From NCBI GenBank assembly GCA_914767715.1, contig OU612071.1, positions 17,418,948 through 17,482,947 on the forward strand: a stretch of 64,000 nucleotides of DNA, written 5' to 3'. A model generated the notes under the pieces. The model was not told the DNA's origin. It made no database searches and saw only the letters and a list, made by a program, of their open reading frames with translations. The position numbers were made by a program, and so were the translations under genes. Positions 1 through 12,250 of the stretch are shown here, in pieces. The number at the start of each line of letters is the position of its first letter. Positions within the stretch are counted from its first letter, which is position 1. The stretch is from Membranipora membranacea (taxonomy: Eukaryota > Bryozoa > Gymnolaemata > Cheilostomatida > Membraniporidae).

Positions 1-1755
1 TAGCTATCGAGAGAACTTTTTAACAGATTCAAGTTAGCGCCTCGTGACCCGTGTACGAAGGGAATTGAATCTATTCGGTCAGTAATCGGTGATGCTCAAA
101 ACTGTGGTTGTTTGTCTTGGCCACTAGATTCCGGCTAAGCAATTTAAGAAATCTAGTTGCTTTTCACAAACTATTCCTGACAATGGTCTGATTCCATGTA
201 GGCGATAGACTATTGCTCCTTGTACTGTACAACGCTTTGCGTGGTTCTTTTAGTGTGCGCTGCCCAATTTCTTGGCTATCACATTATCATCCACCAAATT
301 TGTGTAAGGGCAACAGAAAAAGCATGTGTTTTGTTGTTCGCCATGTTATGGCTGCCAACTAATTTAAAGTACTGTAATGTTTGTTCAAACAATAATCAAG
401 GTTTTGAAATTCCTCTGATAAGCTGTTCCTACAATGACATCAAAGGTTTCTGTATTATTCTTAGTTCTATTCAACAGCTAATCATATCTGGTGATTCATC
501 TGATTCAAGTTTGTCACCAGCTTTGTTAGAAAACTTGAACCTATATGATGAATTTGTTCCATGCAAAACATGCTGGAGATAGTTTTGTGCACCCAAAACC
601 TTTGCTCTCCTCTCCGATAGACCACCCCTTCTCCCATCCAACTGGCTGGCGGTTTAGCGAAGGTAGCTTGAAATCAGCTACAGAGTCCTGGTTCTGGGTT
701 TACAGATTGTTATAAATCAGAATAGATTCGGTTAGTAACTCTTGCTGGTCCCTTATACTTCCTTGTACAGGTTCCAATATTGCCCAAAGAAAAAAGTTTA
801 CCGCGCTTGTACAAACACTCTCCTATACGTAGGCACATGGAGGGGATTACTTCAATGTTTTTCTCTATCTCTTGCAAAACTGGTTACATACAATTAGGCC
901 ACGCAGACAATCATAACTGATCTGATCAATCCCTTTTGCTGCATCATGTTATCCTGTGCACACTCTTGCCCCCTCCCCTGTCCGACGGTCCCTCGGGCCG
1001 AGGAGGGTGACAATGAGTCATTTAGTTGATCAATGTCTTCCCCAACTTCGAGCCAATCAACAACATGGACTGTATGATATTCTATCCTCAGTAGACTTCT
1101 TTTTAATTTCCTACTGCAAGCGCAACTGAAAAACTGAAAAAGAAGTCGAAATCAATATAAATGTAAACTAGAATTGCCGGGCCGATCATAAATGCCACAA
1201 AACTTCAGGTGTGTGGATGACATACACTCAGGTTGTCGATTAAGTTTATGATGGATGGCCAATAGGCGATGTCATTATAAGTGCAAATTAAAATTGAACA
1301 ATTATTCTAAGTAAATACAGCCTTACGATATAGCGCATCAAACATGTTATAATTGTGGTACATTTATTTATATACATATAAAAAAAAGGGGTTTATTTGA
1401 TATACACTTGCATTTATCATAAACACAAAACAGAAGTTTCGTGGATAATACATTGTAGTTTGTAATTTGTATTAGCCTATTGTTGTAGACACTGATATAT
1501 ATTCTATATCTAAACAATTTCTCATCTTTGATTGGCCCAAAAGTTCAGTAATGCTACAGCTGACCCCTTGTAAACATTTGTCAAGTAGCTTGCCTGAGAT
1601 TTTAAATGTTGTTACTGGGACGTCAGTCAATGCATAACGCTAAAGCTGCCAGAATTTTAGCTAGATCCAATTACTGACACAAAGTTATATACTGATGTTA
1701 TTTCTCCACAAATAGCCATACTGTCGATTTTACCACTAATCCATGAATGTTGTAG
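1..1755. other. No supported gene
   Basis: Only short open frames occur here. The longest (220-582, +) starts at a TTG and shows no splice context or family resemblance. The 5' exons and promoter of the gene beginning at 1,756 should lie here or outside the window. A GC-rich patch near 970-1,010 stands out from the AT-rich background but carries no clear signal. Confidence 0.5.
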
Positions 1756-4700
1756 AGGTTTAACACATGGAAGGTAAGAAAGGACCTGGTAGATGTGGAT
1801 AGAGTACAGCAGAGAGTGGCTGAGAGAAGAAGAACCGCGCTAGAGGCAGCCAATCGGCAACAAGATGACAAAATTAATTGTGAGTTATCTCACCTACACA
1901 CTTTTGGTTTATGGTTGCTTCTAGTTTGTAAGCCCAATGTTTTACAAGACCTATCTCTATTGTCAATTTTCTTCAACTATAGTCTCTGCAATGAAACCAA
2001 TATTATTATACAGTTATTAATTTTATTGTATAATAGTATAGAAAAAAAACTCTATAGCACAGCCCTTCTTTAGATTTAGTCCGGTGGTCAAGACATCCTT
2101 CGGCCTCTACAACTGGGGAATTTTACCACTCGACTTGCCAAAACTACAGGAGGCCTGACATGCTCTCTGAATAATACAGAGACATAGTGGAAATTTCATT
2201 CTTAATGTACTTTCTCATTAGCATATCTGTTGGCTCTGATTGAATTGGGAGCCGGTCAGAGCCAACACATTGGCTAATGTCTCATAGACATAACAAGATT
2301 GTTGTCCTGCAATTCTAGTACTGAAACATTATTGTAAGTACCAAAGTCAATCAAACTGAGTTTACCCATGTAGAGTCGGCTTCAAGTTTGCCAGCTGGTT
2401 GACTGTTTGATTTTCTTTCTTTTACAGTGCCAACCATAGGTAGAGTTTGCACAGTTGGTGGAGACATCAGGGGTGACTTTCCTACCCCCTCCCTCTCAAG
2501 GGCCAGGTATGAATTGACTCTTCTCTTGGTTTTTGCTCCTATCTTTATATGAGAAGAGTATACTCTTGTATTCATAGTCAGGTATTCCAATGCTAAACTT
2601 TCAGACACTTTAGCTGCCTATGGTATTGACCAGATTTGACCATATAGATACGGATTGGACCCAGCAACATACAGCTATCCCACAATGCAATTCTATTATT
2701 TGACCGATTTGAGTCCAAATGTGCAAAATTTCTATTCTTTTTACTTGAGTAGTGTTATGGTAAAACACAAATATCTAGGGACAACAGGACATCTCAGATA
2801 TTACAATGCAGCGATCAGGTTTTCCCCTGTGATTAGGGGGATAGATCTGATTCTGCGAGGCTGGAAAACTACTTGGCAATTTAGTTATATGTGGTTCTCT
2901 TCACACTAACATCGAGATAACACTATTAACATTTGCATCTCAAGTCAAATAAGTAGCAGTACCTAACATGTACCCATCCCTAATTAATAAAATTGAACAC
3001 GGGTCGTCACACCAAACTCCTGGTGACGGTACTACTACTAAGTGAATTAATTCACGCTATCGATCAGAGATTTACATGCAACAGTATATAATGTGATCAG
3101 TGTGAGTTCTCTTTATAGACCTGCTGTAGCTCAGTCTGTGTGCGGCTCTATACGAGAAGGTAGACAGATGGACTCGAGGCATTCTTTACCTGCGGGTATA
3201 GCACTGCAGAGCCAAGATAGATACAAGGTAGATATTGATGAGATTTCGCTGAGGAAGAAAAATTTCCTCAGTTGTTCACTTTTCACTTTATCCTCATTTG
3301 ACTAACTATTCAAATGTAATGAGTGACCAATGCCCTTTTCCTGGTTTTGGCAAGCTGTAAACACCGATATTGAATCATGACTTTACCGATGGTTGGGGAA
3401 TGAATGTTATTAGTTTTTGAGGTCGGCTAGGGTTAATGACCAGTGACAGACAAATCAGGAGTTTGAACCAACGGGCACCACTGAGGATGGAAACATTACC
3501 TTGCAGTCAAAAGTCCAGCGTTCTACCAACCCAGCTGTTCCTGTTATGGCATAATGCATTTGATATATTTGATATGACAGGGATTGTCTTTTCACGAGCA
3601 AGGGGCAGACAACTCTCAAATATGGTCCTCATGCAAAATTTCTTGTAAATGTTACAGAATATAAAAGCAGATCTTGTGGAGGCAGCTGAAGATTACTTAC
3701 AGAAGAATCCTCAATCAGATAGGAGAGTTATAGACAAAGCTCTCAGATCAAGGTTTGTACAAGTTGTTTTTAAGAAGATCAGAAACATTGGCAATAATCT
3801 TTGAGAGTTACACTAAATGTTTTCTTTGATTAATCATAGGTGGAACTACTGTGCTATGGCGTGATGCAAATGCAGGTCATTAAAGTTTACTGTTGCAGCT
3901 GTAAATTTGGAAGCAGATTATCCTTCATGCAGACCTTATATTTGAATAAAATTTTGTTTTCAAATTTGCAAGCAACAACAGCTAGAAAATTGTGAAACAT
4001 CATCATCTGTAAAAAAGAAATTATCTTGACATGTGTGAATTGCATCTGTGTGTATTTTTCCTTGCCACTATAAACAGCCTAAGCTCCTGTCCCTTAACCT
4101 TTGTAAAGAACATTATATCTGGTGTTTCGTAGTACTGCTCCAGCCGATGAACCAAAGAGGAAATCACAACCAGCCAACACTAAACAGGAAGTAGCTAAGT
4201 GGTTAGAGCAGGCGACAGATGAAGGTTAGCGTCTCACCTTGAAATGGTTCAAACAAATAACACCTACCTCAATGTGTACAGGATATCAATAGCAGAATGT
4301 AGATGTGGTCTTTTAGTTTAGACCTCTTTGGTTTTAAGTTAGTTTTTTTTGTTTCATTAATCATATTTGTCCAGTTTATGGTAGAAGTTTTCAGATTGGA
4401 TTTTACTTTGGATCTTGATTCTGAAACATACCAGAAAAATCCACTAGCTAAGCTCCTAAGGTATATCATCAAATTAATCAGTCCCACCAGCAAAGTTCAC
4501 CTTCAAGCTTTCACCAGATCGATCAATCAAATTGTATGATGCGCAAACTTTGATATTTATCTTCCACAGAACAAGAGATAGCTCTGCACTTTTTCCGCTC
4601 AGTTGGAGGGATGAGACTGATGGGTACTGGAGGTAAACCGGAGATGAATACCAGACACCAAACCTTATTATCAGCTCTCGAGACAGGGGAGGCTGGAAAC

Positions 4701-6154
4701 CCTCACCTACCTCGTCTCAGCTACCGGGACGAGCAGAAACGCAGAGAGAGAAAGCAGAGAAATCTGCAGTTTGTTAGACTTCTTAGCCCCAAAACTCTTA
4801 ACAACAGGTTTGTAAATTTTACCTTCCCTGAGGCCTTGCCTTTAACTGACTGAGACTTCCCATTCATGCAAAGACGGAATCCCTTAGAAAAGCATGTGAG
4901 AGGACAACTATTCTGTTATTCCATTCAAATGCAAGCTTTATCTCCCCTGCCTAAACAATAAAATTTTCTTTGGAAAGAGTTGATGTGCTCAACAGCCTCC
5001 AAAAATCGCTGCCCATGTTTGACCTCCACCACCATCATCTTGTGTGCAAAATAACAACTACCAGTAACTACTTCAGTACCATTCCAGAGATAGAATAAAC
5101 ATCATAATACTACAGATCAACATTTCCTACCACGCAAATAGTGATCTATCTTTTGACAAAACTGCTATTGTTTCTTTTTGGAGAGATAATCGCAACTTCA
5201 TTGATTTGAAGGTTATTGCAATGTGGCTTGCCATAGCCGGTTTTTACTTTCCTGGTCGACTCGGGTGAATGGCCCACAACAGCCAAATTAGGTAGTACTA
5301 GACAAACAGTGCACGCGGTTGGGCTTGACCTTATGATACCAAATCCGACGCCACTAACACTGAGCTATCTCTGATCCTGTCCTGTTGTAGGCAAGAGCTA
5401 CAGAGCTGGCACCACCTGCCAGCCTACAGACAGGCAAATAGAGCTGATAACGTGAGGTCACACTACACTCAGCCTCAGAAAGTTAGACCACTTCACTTCA
5501 CTATTCATCCAGACTGGGGACCGTAATAACATCTGCCCCTCAATCGATGGGTTCTTGTGAAGACCTAAGGCTATCACCAAAGTAACAACTGCCATATAGT
5601 GTGTCAAACTTGACCTTTTTTAATTGCTCAAAATAAGCGACATTCTGATGTTTAGTTTTATTTTCATATATTCGTCCAATTTTAGTTCTTTTCAAATCAA
5701 GCTGGTTTAAGTTAGGAGGACACATAAAGTCGAATCAAGACAACACCAACACTTTGCTCAAATGACAGAAATGTGCTCGCTATTTTTGTGATATTATAAT
5801 GCCATAAGAGAGTTTGTCTATTTTTAGAGTTTTAAAATGTGTCCAATTTGTTGTCAACTTCATTGTCACATGTAAGATAGTAGCTATATTGAAAATAAAC
5901 TTGAGAAACAGTTTCACTTATTCTGTTCTTCACTACTATAGCACTTTGAGGTTACTAGACAATGCGTTGGCTTTGATTGCCTGGCGTTTGGATCCTTACA
6001 TCCAATCAGGTAAGAACTTACACATTGACTGCAATCTGGCACACTACCAGACAGTTTTGTGCATGTTGCAGTACCCAAGGAAGCTTTGTCTGAGCATCTC
6101 AGACTTTTGCCCCCTCAAGACGATTCTGAGCAGGAACAGACCTTAATTCTGTGA
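1756..6154 (+). CDS. Unrecognised multi-exon protein, 5' partial
   Basis: Nine exons join in phase: 1756-1879, 2428-2506, 3119-3227, 3658-3752, 4133-4224, 4570-4807, 5391-5522, 5942-6009 and 6072-6154, with the TGA at 6152-6154. All junctions have AG acceptors and GT donors with matching phase. The product is hydrophilic and rich in Arg, Gln, Glu and Ser. Visible stretches include DRVQQRVAERRRTALEAANR (helical, charged), EVAKWLEQATDE, a basic run around RDEQKRRERKQRN, the motif HFTIHPDWGP, and a C-terminal helix LRLLDNALALIAWRLDPYIQ followed by an acidic tail. No signal peptide, membrane segment or catalytic motif is seen. The first listed exon starts in an open phase-0 frame after a good acceptor, so earlier exons should lie upstream of 1,756; none is convincing. 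Exon 7 could instead run into TAA at 5524-5526, ending at WGP. I do not recognise the family; a structural or scaffold role is only a guess. Exon structure is well supported, function unknown. Confidence 0.72.
2985..3082. repeat. Interspersed repeat fragment
   Basis: This intronic stretch resembles 12,388-12,480 and 22,635-22,730. It contains the shared words GGTCGTCACACCAAA and a following GGTGA(C/T)GGTACT. In the other two places it sits just upstream of a LINE reverse-transcriptase fragment, so it is probably part of the same dispersed element. It is diverged here and has no coding capacity. Confidence 0.55.
3440..3538 (-). repeat. tRNA-derived SINE relic
   Basis: Read on the minus strand this shows a tRNA-like A box (GCTGGGTTGGTAGAACGC) and a B box (GGTTCAAACTCC) at about the right spacing, but the intervening arms do not fold cleanly. 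It lies in an intron of the first gene. It looks like a decayed SINE head, not a functional tRNA. Confidence 0.5.
5318..5380 (-). repeat. Weak tRNA-like SINE relic
   Basis: On the minus strand an A-box-like TAGCTCAGTGTTAGTGGC is followed by GGTCAAGCCC, a poor B box. It is in the intron just before exon 7 of the first gene. The resemblance is limited. Confidence 0.3.
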
Positions 6155-6553
6155 GGTATCACATGTCAGAGTAACTTTGATCTTATCTTTTGATATTTTC
6201 TGGCTTAGGCGTCGAGAGCTTTGATGATGGTCTATATTGATATATCAATTTAACGATCATTTTGACAATCAAATGGTATAACTTGATGGTTATCTAGATG
6301 CGAATGGTTGTTTTTGCCACAGTTACAGTCATCAATATTTTATATCAAGGTTTTATAAGCGCTCTCCTCTATATTTTCTTGTAAGTATTCAGTTCCCACC
6401 TGTTGCCATTCACTTTCAACACTGCATTTAGGGGTTTGGGCAACAATCTTGTTGATGATATTTACTACAACTGTCTATGGGAGTCCAGCAAACTATTCTG
6501 GCTTCCAGAGCAAGTTCTGCAGAATATGGTATTCTGTTACTACATTACTGTTT

Positions 6554-6850
6554 TTAAAGGGCAACCAGGGTTACAAACAGGTCCTCATCGATTGATAGCA
6601 GATTGCACATTATGCATAGGGAAACAAACTCAATCTAAATCGGATGATTATTCAGTGAGAATTCCCGTGAAACATTTCGTCCATCAGGTACTAAAATGCT
6701 GCTCAAACTCAACTAACATGGAACTTCATAGAGCAGTTTCCTGTTCCTGTTCCTGTTACATTTAGCCTGTGCTCTATCATTATTACAGTGATGTCTTTCA
6801 CCCTCCCCGAGACTGAAGTGTAACTCAGCTAAGAGTCAGCAACTACTGAA
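6554..6850 (-). mobile_element. Truncated copy of the TTAA MITE
   Basis: The left end reads TTAAAGGGCAACCAGGGTT and the next 290 bases match, in reverse orientation and with divergence, the 377-bp elements at 26,469-27,226, including the GCAGATTGCAC word and the GTTTCCTGTTCCTGTT block. The far end is lost, so no second TTAA is seen. It is an older, decayed member of the family. Confidence 0.7.
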
Positions 6851-7771
6851 AAGTGAATTGCAACAATTTTGGTTGAAATTGCGACAACTTTAAGCGAACA
6901 CTAATTATAAAAAATCACTAGCGAAAAAAGATAACTACATGGGCATTATCTATCTCTCAGAAACTCAAAACTGGAGCAAAACAAATCACAAAATAAAAAG
7001 AGAATATCAAATTGAGCAAATAATTGAGGGGTTTAGAAACTAGAGGTCTAGATCAAAAGCTTGATCAGATACTGGAATATTAATATGCTTACCAACGTAA
7101 TTTACCAGGTGACCTAGAGGGAACTCCCTTTATTGAGGTCACAGCCTTAGGAATACTCCATTACATTGTGTTTTTACACACACCAGGTATTGCTACCCAT
7201 ATCTCAACACTGGATAGCAGCAGAGTGATAACAATTTGTGGGTATATGTAATGAAGCACAGAGAACTAGCTGCCAATAGTCTTTCAACCCATGCTTTGTC
7301 CATTAGCGTTTAAGACACTCCGGAAGCATTCTGCACCTTTGATTGCAAACGCCAAGCTACAGATGGCTCTGTCATATAGCCTTGGTTCAACATTCTGGCA
7401 TGAAGTCCTATGTGGCTCTCTGTGTAATATAATCACCCGTTGCTTATGTGATAGGTTTTTCCAAGTTTTATGGAAATAGTTATGGCAGTTGGACTCTAGA
7501 GCTCTCAAAACATCAACAGCAGTCAAATCTGCAGGCGACCTCACTCTCAAGCATAATCAACAGAAACCACAGATCATTTTTCTTGAAGTAGTTCTCTAGT
7601 GGGACGAGCATATCATGATTACCAATTCAAGAGAATCTCTGATATTTAACCAAGGTAATATCAATAATCACTGTACCAACACTTGACAGTTTAACTTTCA
7701 AGTAACACAGATGGCTAGAGAAAACAGCAATGTGCTGCCCGGATTACAGGCTAACAACCGCTGTGATATAT
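6851..7771. other. No supported gene
   Basis: An 81-codon open stretch on the minus strand (about 7,284-7,529) follows a possible acceptor (GCCTGCAG) but cannot be joined in phase to the nearby coiled-coil exons and matches nothing I recognise. The rest is AT-rich without structure. Confidence 0.4.
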
Positions 7772-8356
7772 TTAAGAAAAAACTCCTAGCTTGAGAAGAC
7801 GGATTGCTCTATCTTTTGTGTTAAGGCTATTATATACCTCCTTGAGTTTTTGTTCACTGCCGTTGTTAAAGGAACCACTATCTTCACACTTGACATCAGC
7901 AATCAGAAAGTGATGCTGAAAGAGAGGTTTTCGCCAGACGCAGTAATGTGAAGCAGGGAGTCTGTTTCTTTCCATTTTGAAGAACTCTCCGGAAATAACG
8001 AATTTCTGAGATTTCAATGTGGCATCTGTTGATACCACACTTTCACTTTGCTCAGACTGCTTTTCTTTTTTCTTCTCTTTACTCTCCCGCAAGGAGCATT
8101 ACAGATCATGTTTCTACTCTTTATATAGTATGTCAGTACGTTTAATACAAATGGTGTTTGACTGACAATTAATTGCATAAACATACATTATTGGACATGT
8201 GAATTATTGATTAGTGTATAGCAGCCAAACTAAAGTTTTGCCTGTATTTTGTATGCTTATACAAAAAATACCTCTAACACTTTCTTTTCTAACCTTAAGT
8301 TCTGCTTCTCGCTTATCTATCTGTAATTTTAGCAGTCTCCTTTTAGCCTCAAGCTC
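7772..8356 (-). CDS. Possible two-exon coiled-coil protein, partial
   Basis: Exon 8356-8272 has a good acceptor (TTATAG) and donor and encodes a heptad-like helix, ELEAKRRLLKLQIDKREAEL and onward, with alternating acidic and basic residues. A second exon 8076-7772 can be joined in phase 1 and encodes about 100 residues: a Lys/Glu/Ser-rich start, then a globular-looking stretch with KFVISGEFFKMERN, ending in RLLKLGVFS and a stop. The second acceptor has a poor pyrimidine tract, so this join is uncertain. Coiled-coil ends of this kind occur in MADF/Myb-like proteins, including transposon-derived ones, but no DNA-binding domain is seen here and foldback elements lie upstream. It could be the 3' end of a host gene or a transposon remnant. 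Confidence 0.35.
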
Positions 8357-8705
8357 CTATAATTATACAACACAATAAAAGGTTTTTAGCAGTTGGTTCT
8401 CTCTCTGTGGATATGGTACGGAAACATTGATGTATCCTGGAATGTATGATACGTTACTGTAAGATCGCATATTGTTACCATGGGGCTTGTTCCTGAATAA
8501 GCCTTATTCCATTGAGACAACAAAAATCAAAACAGCGTCTCCACACTTACTGCTACAAGTAGACAGCAGTGTTTTAGATGTTCTAAGCTCAGGCTCTTTT
8601 TAATGTCAGCTCAGGCTATTAAGTAACTCTTTCCAATACCGACGTTGACCAATTTTGACATTTTATCAAACACTGATTCTGAAAACATTGGTTTCAACCT
8701 AACGC

Positions 8706-9915
8706 TGCAACAATTTAAGGTTATGATACCAGCGTTGACCGATTTGGACATTTCAAACGTCGTTGGAAAGGTAATCGAACACTGATTTTGAAACTATTGG
8801 TTTCAGCGTGACGTCATGTCATGGCGTTGGGCTATATTGATAAAAGGCAGGATAATCGTCTTTGAGGAGGATTTATAAGGACAATGTGGTGCGTGCAAAT
8901 ACTATGGTTCATATCAGACTTTCAACTGCATAATGTTTACACAGAGTAAGGATATACAGAGAGGACAGTTCAATGATAGTTATAGTGCCTGCGGGTTTTT
9001 GATTCACTGAGGGAAAATTGTGCACAGCTGGATGCCAAAAACTCATTATCTCTATATGTTATAATGACATTTTTCTTGCAGACATCCCTACCTTTGATGG
9101 GCCATAATTCATTCTGTATTTATTCTAAAGACTGATTTCTAACTTTGTTGGAATGTCCAACCTTCAAGCTATACACCATATTATTGTCATTTTTTTGCTA
9201 GGATACATAGGCTATGATTTATATGGGTTTTTAAAATGAGTTATATCATATATATTAACAAGCGGCTTGGGTCAGTACACGACATTTCCTAATTTTGATG
9301 ACCAGCCATCCATCAATTGTCACATGTAAATCTATATGGAAAAACTCATTTTAAAAACCCATATAACTCATAGCCTATGTATCCTAGGAAAAAATGACAA
9401 CGATATGGTGTATAGCTTGAAGGTTGGACATTTCAAAAAAGATTGAAATCAGTCTTTGGGATAAATACAGAAAGAATTATGACCTATCAAAGGTAGGTAT
9501 GTCTGCCTAAAACCTCACATTGTAACTTATATAATTGTTGAAATTTGCAGGTGGCCAGATTGATGATTTTCCCCCAGTGGATCAAAACCGCAGGCACTAT
9601 TACGATCATTGAAGTGTCCCCTCTGTTTATCCTTACTCTGTGATGTTTACAAGACGCCTCTGAAGCACCCATGAGGGGCAATTTCTGGATCTTGTGGCAT
9701 TGCGCACCAGAGGAGAAATCATCTTTTTATCATTGCTTATTAGCTCATTTAGGTCGCTTTGGTTTAATGGATGAGGATCCAATGTGATGCAAGCCACACA
9801 CAGAAAAGACAGGTTATTTACTTCAGGAAAACCCTATGCTACATGTCATGACTAATAAACGACATTGGTATCAATAATATTAGGAGTTGCCTCTCTGTCA
9901 GAATGCTTATAATTG
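8706..9915 (+). mobile_element. Long-TIR element, one arm, interrupted by a foldback
   Basis: Bases 8,706-8,932 and 9,650-9,915 match, in order, the left arm of the inverted-repeat element at 47,345-48,683 (shared words AAGGTTATGATACCAGC, AGGCAGGATAATCGTCTTTG, CCCATGAGGGGCAATTTCTGG, ATGGATGAGGATCCAATGTG). The arm is split by the foldback at 8,940-9,642. No right arm follows; the sequence changes at about 9,916 into another repeat. Confidence 0.75.
8940..9642. mobile_element. Foldback element (family A), about 703 bp
   Basis: The ends are inverted copies of CACAGAGTAAGGATA, and the arms stay complementary for roughly 300 bp each, so the whole element can fold into one long hairpin. It is flanked by the direct repeat ATGTTTA at 8,933-8,939 and 9,643-9,649. 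The uninterrupted host sequence at 47,558 has a single ATTGTTTAC at this place, which supports a 7-8 bp target duplication. No transposase is encoded. The second copy is at 52,173-52,876. Confidence 0.85.
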
Positions 9916-10044
9916 CCATCACATTGGAAGTTTGAGAGGCCATAACTTCCTCAATATTTGGATTCTAAAGCTGAATATCGCTCACATGATAGAATAAAAT
10001 ATGGAGAATAAGATGTGATACAAAAGAGCAACCTCAAACAAAGT
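9916..10044 (+). repeat. Repeat shared with the 53-kb palindrome
   Basis: The run from GAGAGGCCATAACTTCC through GGAGAATAAGATGTGAT matches the right arm of the large inverted repeat at 53,640-53,735 and, inverted, its left arm. It abuts the start of segmental duplication copy 1. Confidence 0.65.
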
Positions 10045-10218
10045 CTTTAAGCTGGGTACTTTGATTGACCTGATGGCACCAATATTTATGTGCACAAACT
10101 AAGTAACATGGAATCATAAAGTTGGTGAACCCATAATTGAACTTGTCCTATGAGTTTTAAGCTTGAGTCGTCGAATTTTCAATGTAATTTTTTATTTGAA
10201 TTTTTCAAAATTTTACAG

Positions 10219-10359
10219 GTGCAACAGATGGAGAAACAGGGACCAAAAACAAGACACATACAGCGACTGGTTTGACGGGTTTAAGTTTCAACAAGACATG
10301 GAATGGTTCACAACTGTAGACTATGATTTGCCTTTAGCCCTGCTGCTCAACATTGATTT
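10219..10359 (+). pseudogene. Orphan transposase-derived exon, copy 1
   Basis: This is a duplicate of exon 19,820-19,960, same length and same open frame, with acceptor TTTTACAG and donor GTGAGT. It encodes CNRWRNRD, a DWFDGFKFQQ segment and LALLLNIDL. The final Trp codon of the other copy is changed here because the last exon base is T, not G. The exon that should precede it (19,066-19,394) is missing; a different repeat lies there. It is therefore most likely non-functional. Confidence 0.65.
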
Positions 10360-10417
10360 GTGAGTTGGTTAAAAATGTTGGTTAAAATCCCAATGGTTAG
10401 TCACATCGTGGCAGCGA

Positions 10418-10615
10418 AATAGTGTGCCTTATGGGCGAGGCTGCAATGTCCTCGCCAATTTGCTCTCAGTTAGTAGGCAGGTCGGAGCACACCTGGGGGT
10501 CCAACTACTCCCAGTAGGCAGTGGACTGCAGTGGGATTCCAACCCACGACCTTCAACACTTGCATGCTGAAGGATCGGCGCTCAAACCACTGAGCCACCT
10601 CCTACTCCTTGTTTG
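10418..10615 (-). repeat. tRNA-derived SINE
   Basis: On the minus strand the head has an A box (GTGGCTCAGTGGTTTGAGCGC) spaced from a B box (GGGTTGGAATCCC), followed by a body with GTGTGCTCCGACCTGCC. The near-identical copy at 20,028-20,225 travelled with the segmental duplication. Arms do not fold as a real tRNA and no CCA-proximal stem is evident. Confidence 0.75.
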
Positions 10616-10795
10616 TTTGTGAGGGTTAGCTATCTTGATTCCTGACCTCTATCACTGCTATTAATTTAATCTTCCTTTGGTTCGGCTGAATAACACCAGA
10701 GAGATCTGATTTCTGTGCAAATGTTCCCTGCCACATTATTTTTCTTTTTAACTCAAACATCAAGGTTCGCCTTTCTTCTTAAACGTTCTTGAAGA

Positions 10796-12057
10796 ATGGG
10801 GTTGTGTTTTTCGGAGTAATCTCCCTTGATTATATACAGATGAGACAATACTTTCGCAAAGTTTTATATAAGCCATAAAGGAAGCAGATGAGATCTTTTG
10901 CTGTAAAAACTCCTCGGTTTCTGCTAGCGACAATTGATATTTTTATTCGGTAATCCAAAAACCTGACCTATATGCTGAAATAAAAAAGTGTCGGAAAATC
11001 TTAATTTTTAATACAAGTAAAATTAAATAATAATACATTAAATTATAAAAACCTGATCAATCACAATGAAATTCAGTGGCAGGGAGGAAGGTGTCATGAA
11101 GTATACAGCTAAATTTGTTTTGTAAAAATTTTCCATATATATATTAAGTTATTGTATTAGATATATAATTTTTTTGTATTACAATAACATAATATATATA
11201 TATGTTATTCTGAATTTTTTTTCTGCAATCAATATTTTCAGGTTGGATTTATATAATATTCAAAATTCAAAACTGGTATATTATTATTTCTCTTTATTTT
11301 AATGATGTATTTATTATATATTAAATATAAAATTATATTCGCAGTCAATTTTGGTCTCATAAAGTGTGTCAGCATAATTCGCCTATGAAATTACCCTCAT
11401 TTTGTTTCTATCTTAATTTCCCTGGCAGTCAGACCAAAAAGTGTGATCTGCTCCAATAATGTTGCTGGGAAGGAGCTTTGCACCTATACAGGAAAGCCAA
11501 AGCTATTGATTGAAAGCGAATCGGATCAATGTAGATAACCTCAGGCAACAGGTATGATAGTTTATGACTCCAATTTGCTATCATCTGGCGTTATATTATA
11601 CCCAGGATTGAATCAGTTTCACTCGGTGTTACTTTTCAACCATCACCCATAAATAATAAGGCAGTATTTACAGTTTTGCTGTTAGTGACATTACTCGGCC
11701 ATACCATTAATCTGTAACAACAAGATTATTGTCATTTGGATAAAAATAAGCCTTGCTTGAATTTGTGATGATAAATTATGGGTTTTGGTCCAATATTCTT
11801 TTAATGGCATTTCATTGCCTCACGCCCTCTAGCTCAGTTCGATATCGGGTGATATTTATGGCCAACTGAATTATGTTGGCTGAATAGCATATTTGTGAGC
11901 AGAATCTGCTTTTTTGAATCACCGCGAAGAATTTCTCAAAATTGGCAAGGTCTGCTAATGATTGTTATCAGTTGCAGACAAAACATGATGGCAATCAGTA
12001 ATTAGTAGAGTCACTGACATCAAGACTTCTCTCCAATTTTATGTGTGCCTCTGATCG
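10796..12057. other. Copy-1-specific AT-rich spacer
   Basis: This lies between the two duplicated blocks and has no counterpart in 20,400-22,313. Bases 10,960-11,340 are very AT-rich with short runs of TA repeats. No gene, tRNA or clear transposon was seen. Confidence 0.6.
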
Positions 12058-12164
12058 TTTTAGTCAATTTAATGCGAGTATCTAACATGCACTATGGTTC
12101 CGTGCTTCTGCCCCTCCAATGTCGAATGATAATTGTTATCGATTTACATGATGAAAAAACATGA

Positions 12165-12250
12165 ATAGAGCTCTGCCCCGGCTGAGATTTGAACCCGGGC
12201 CTCTCGTATAGTTTCTATTGTTACATGCTATCCATTCATCTACGCCATCT
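12165..12250 (-). repeat. tRNA-derived SINE head
   Basis: On the minus strand AAGATGGCGTAGATGAATGG (A-box region) precedes CCCGGGTTCAAATCTC (B box). The paralogue is at 22,420-22,503. It is a degenerate promoter head and not a functional tRNA. Confidence 0.65.

Larger units (their letters stand above)
10045..10795. repeat. Segmental duplication, small block, copy 1
   Basis: This block is closely similar to 19,657-20,400. It contains a transposase-derived exon and a SINE. Homology starts at AAGCTGGGTACTTTGATTG and ends at ACGTTCTTGAA, after which the two copies diverge completely until the large block begins at 12,058 / 22,314. Confidence 0.85.

Noticed and set aside
220-582. 120-codon ORF as a gene
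   Set aside because: Starts at a non-ATG codon, has no splice or family support, and its composition is typical of an AT-rich chance frame.
6403-6765. 120-codon + ORF as a gene
   Set aside because: Most of it is the truncated TTAA MITE copy.
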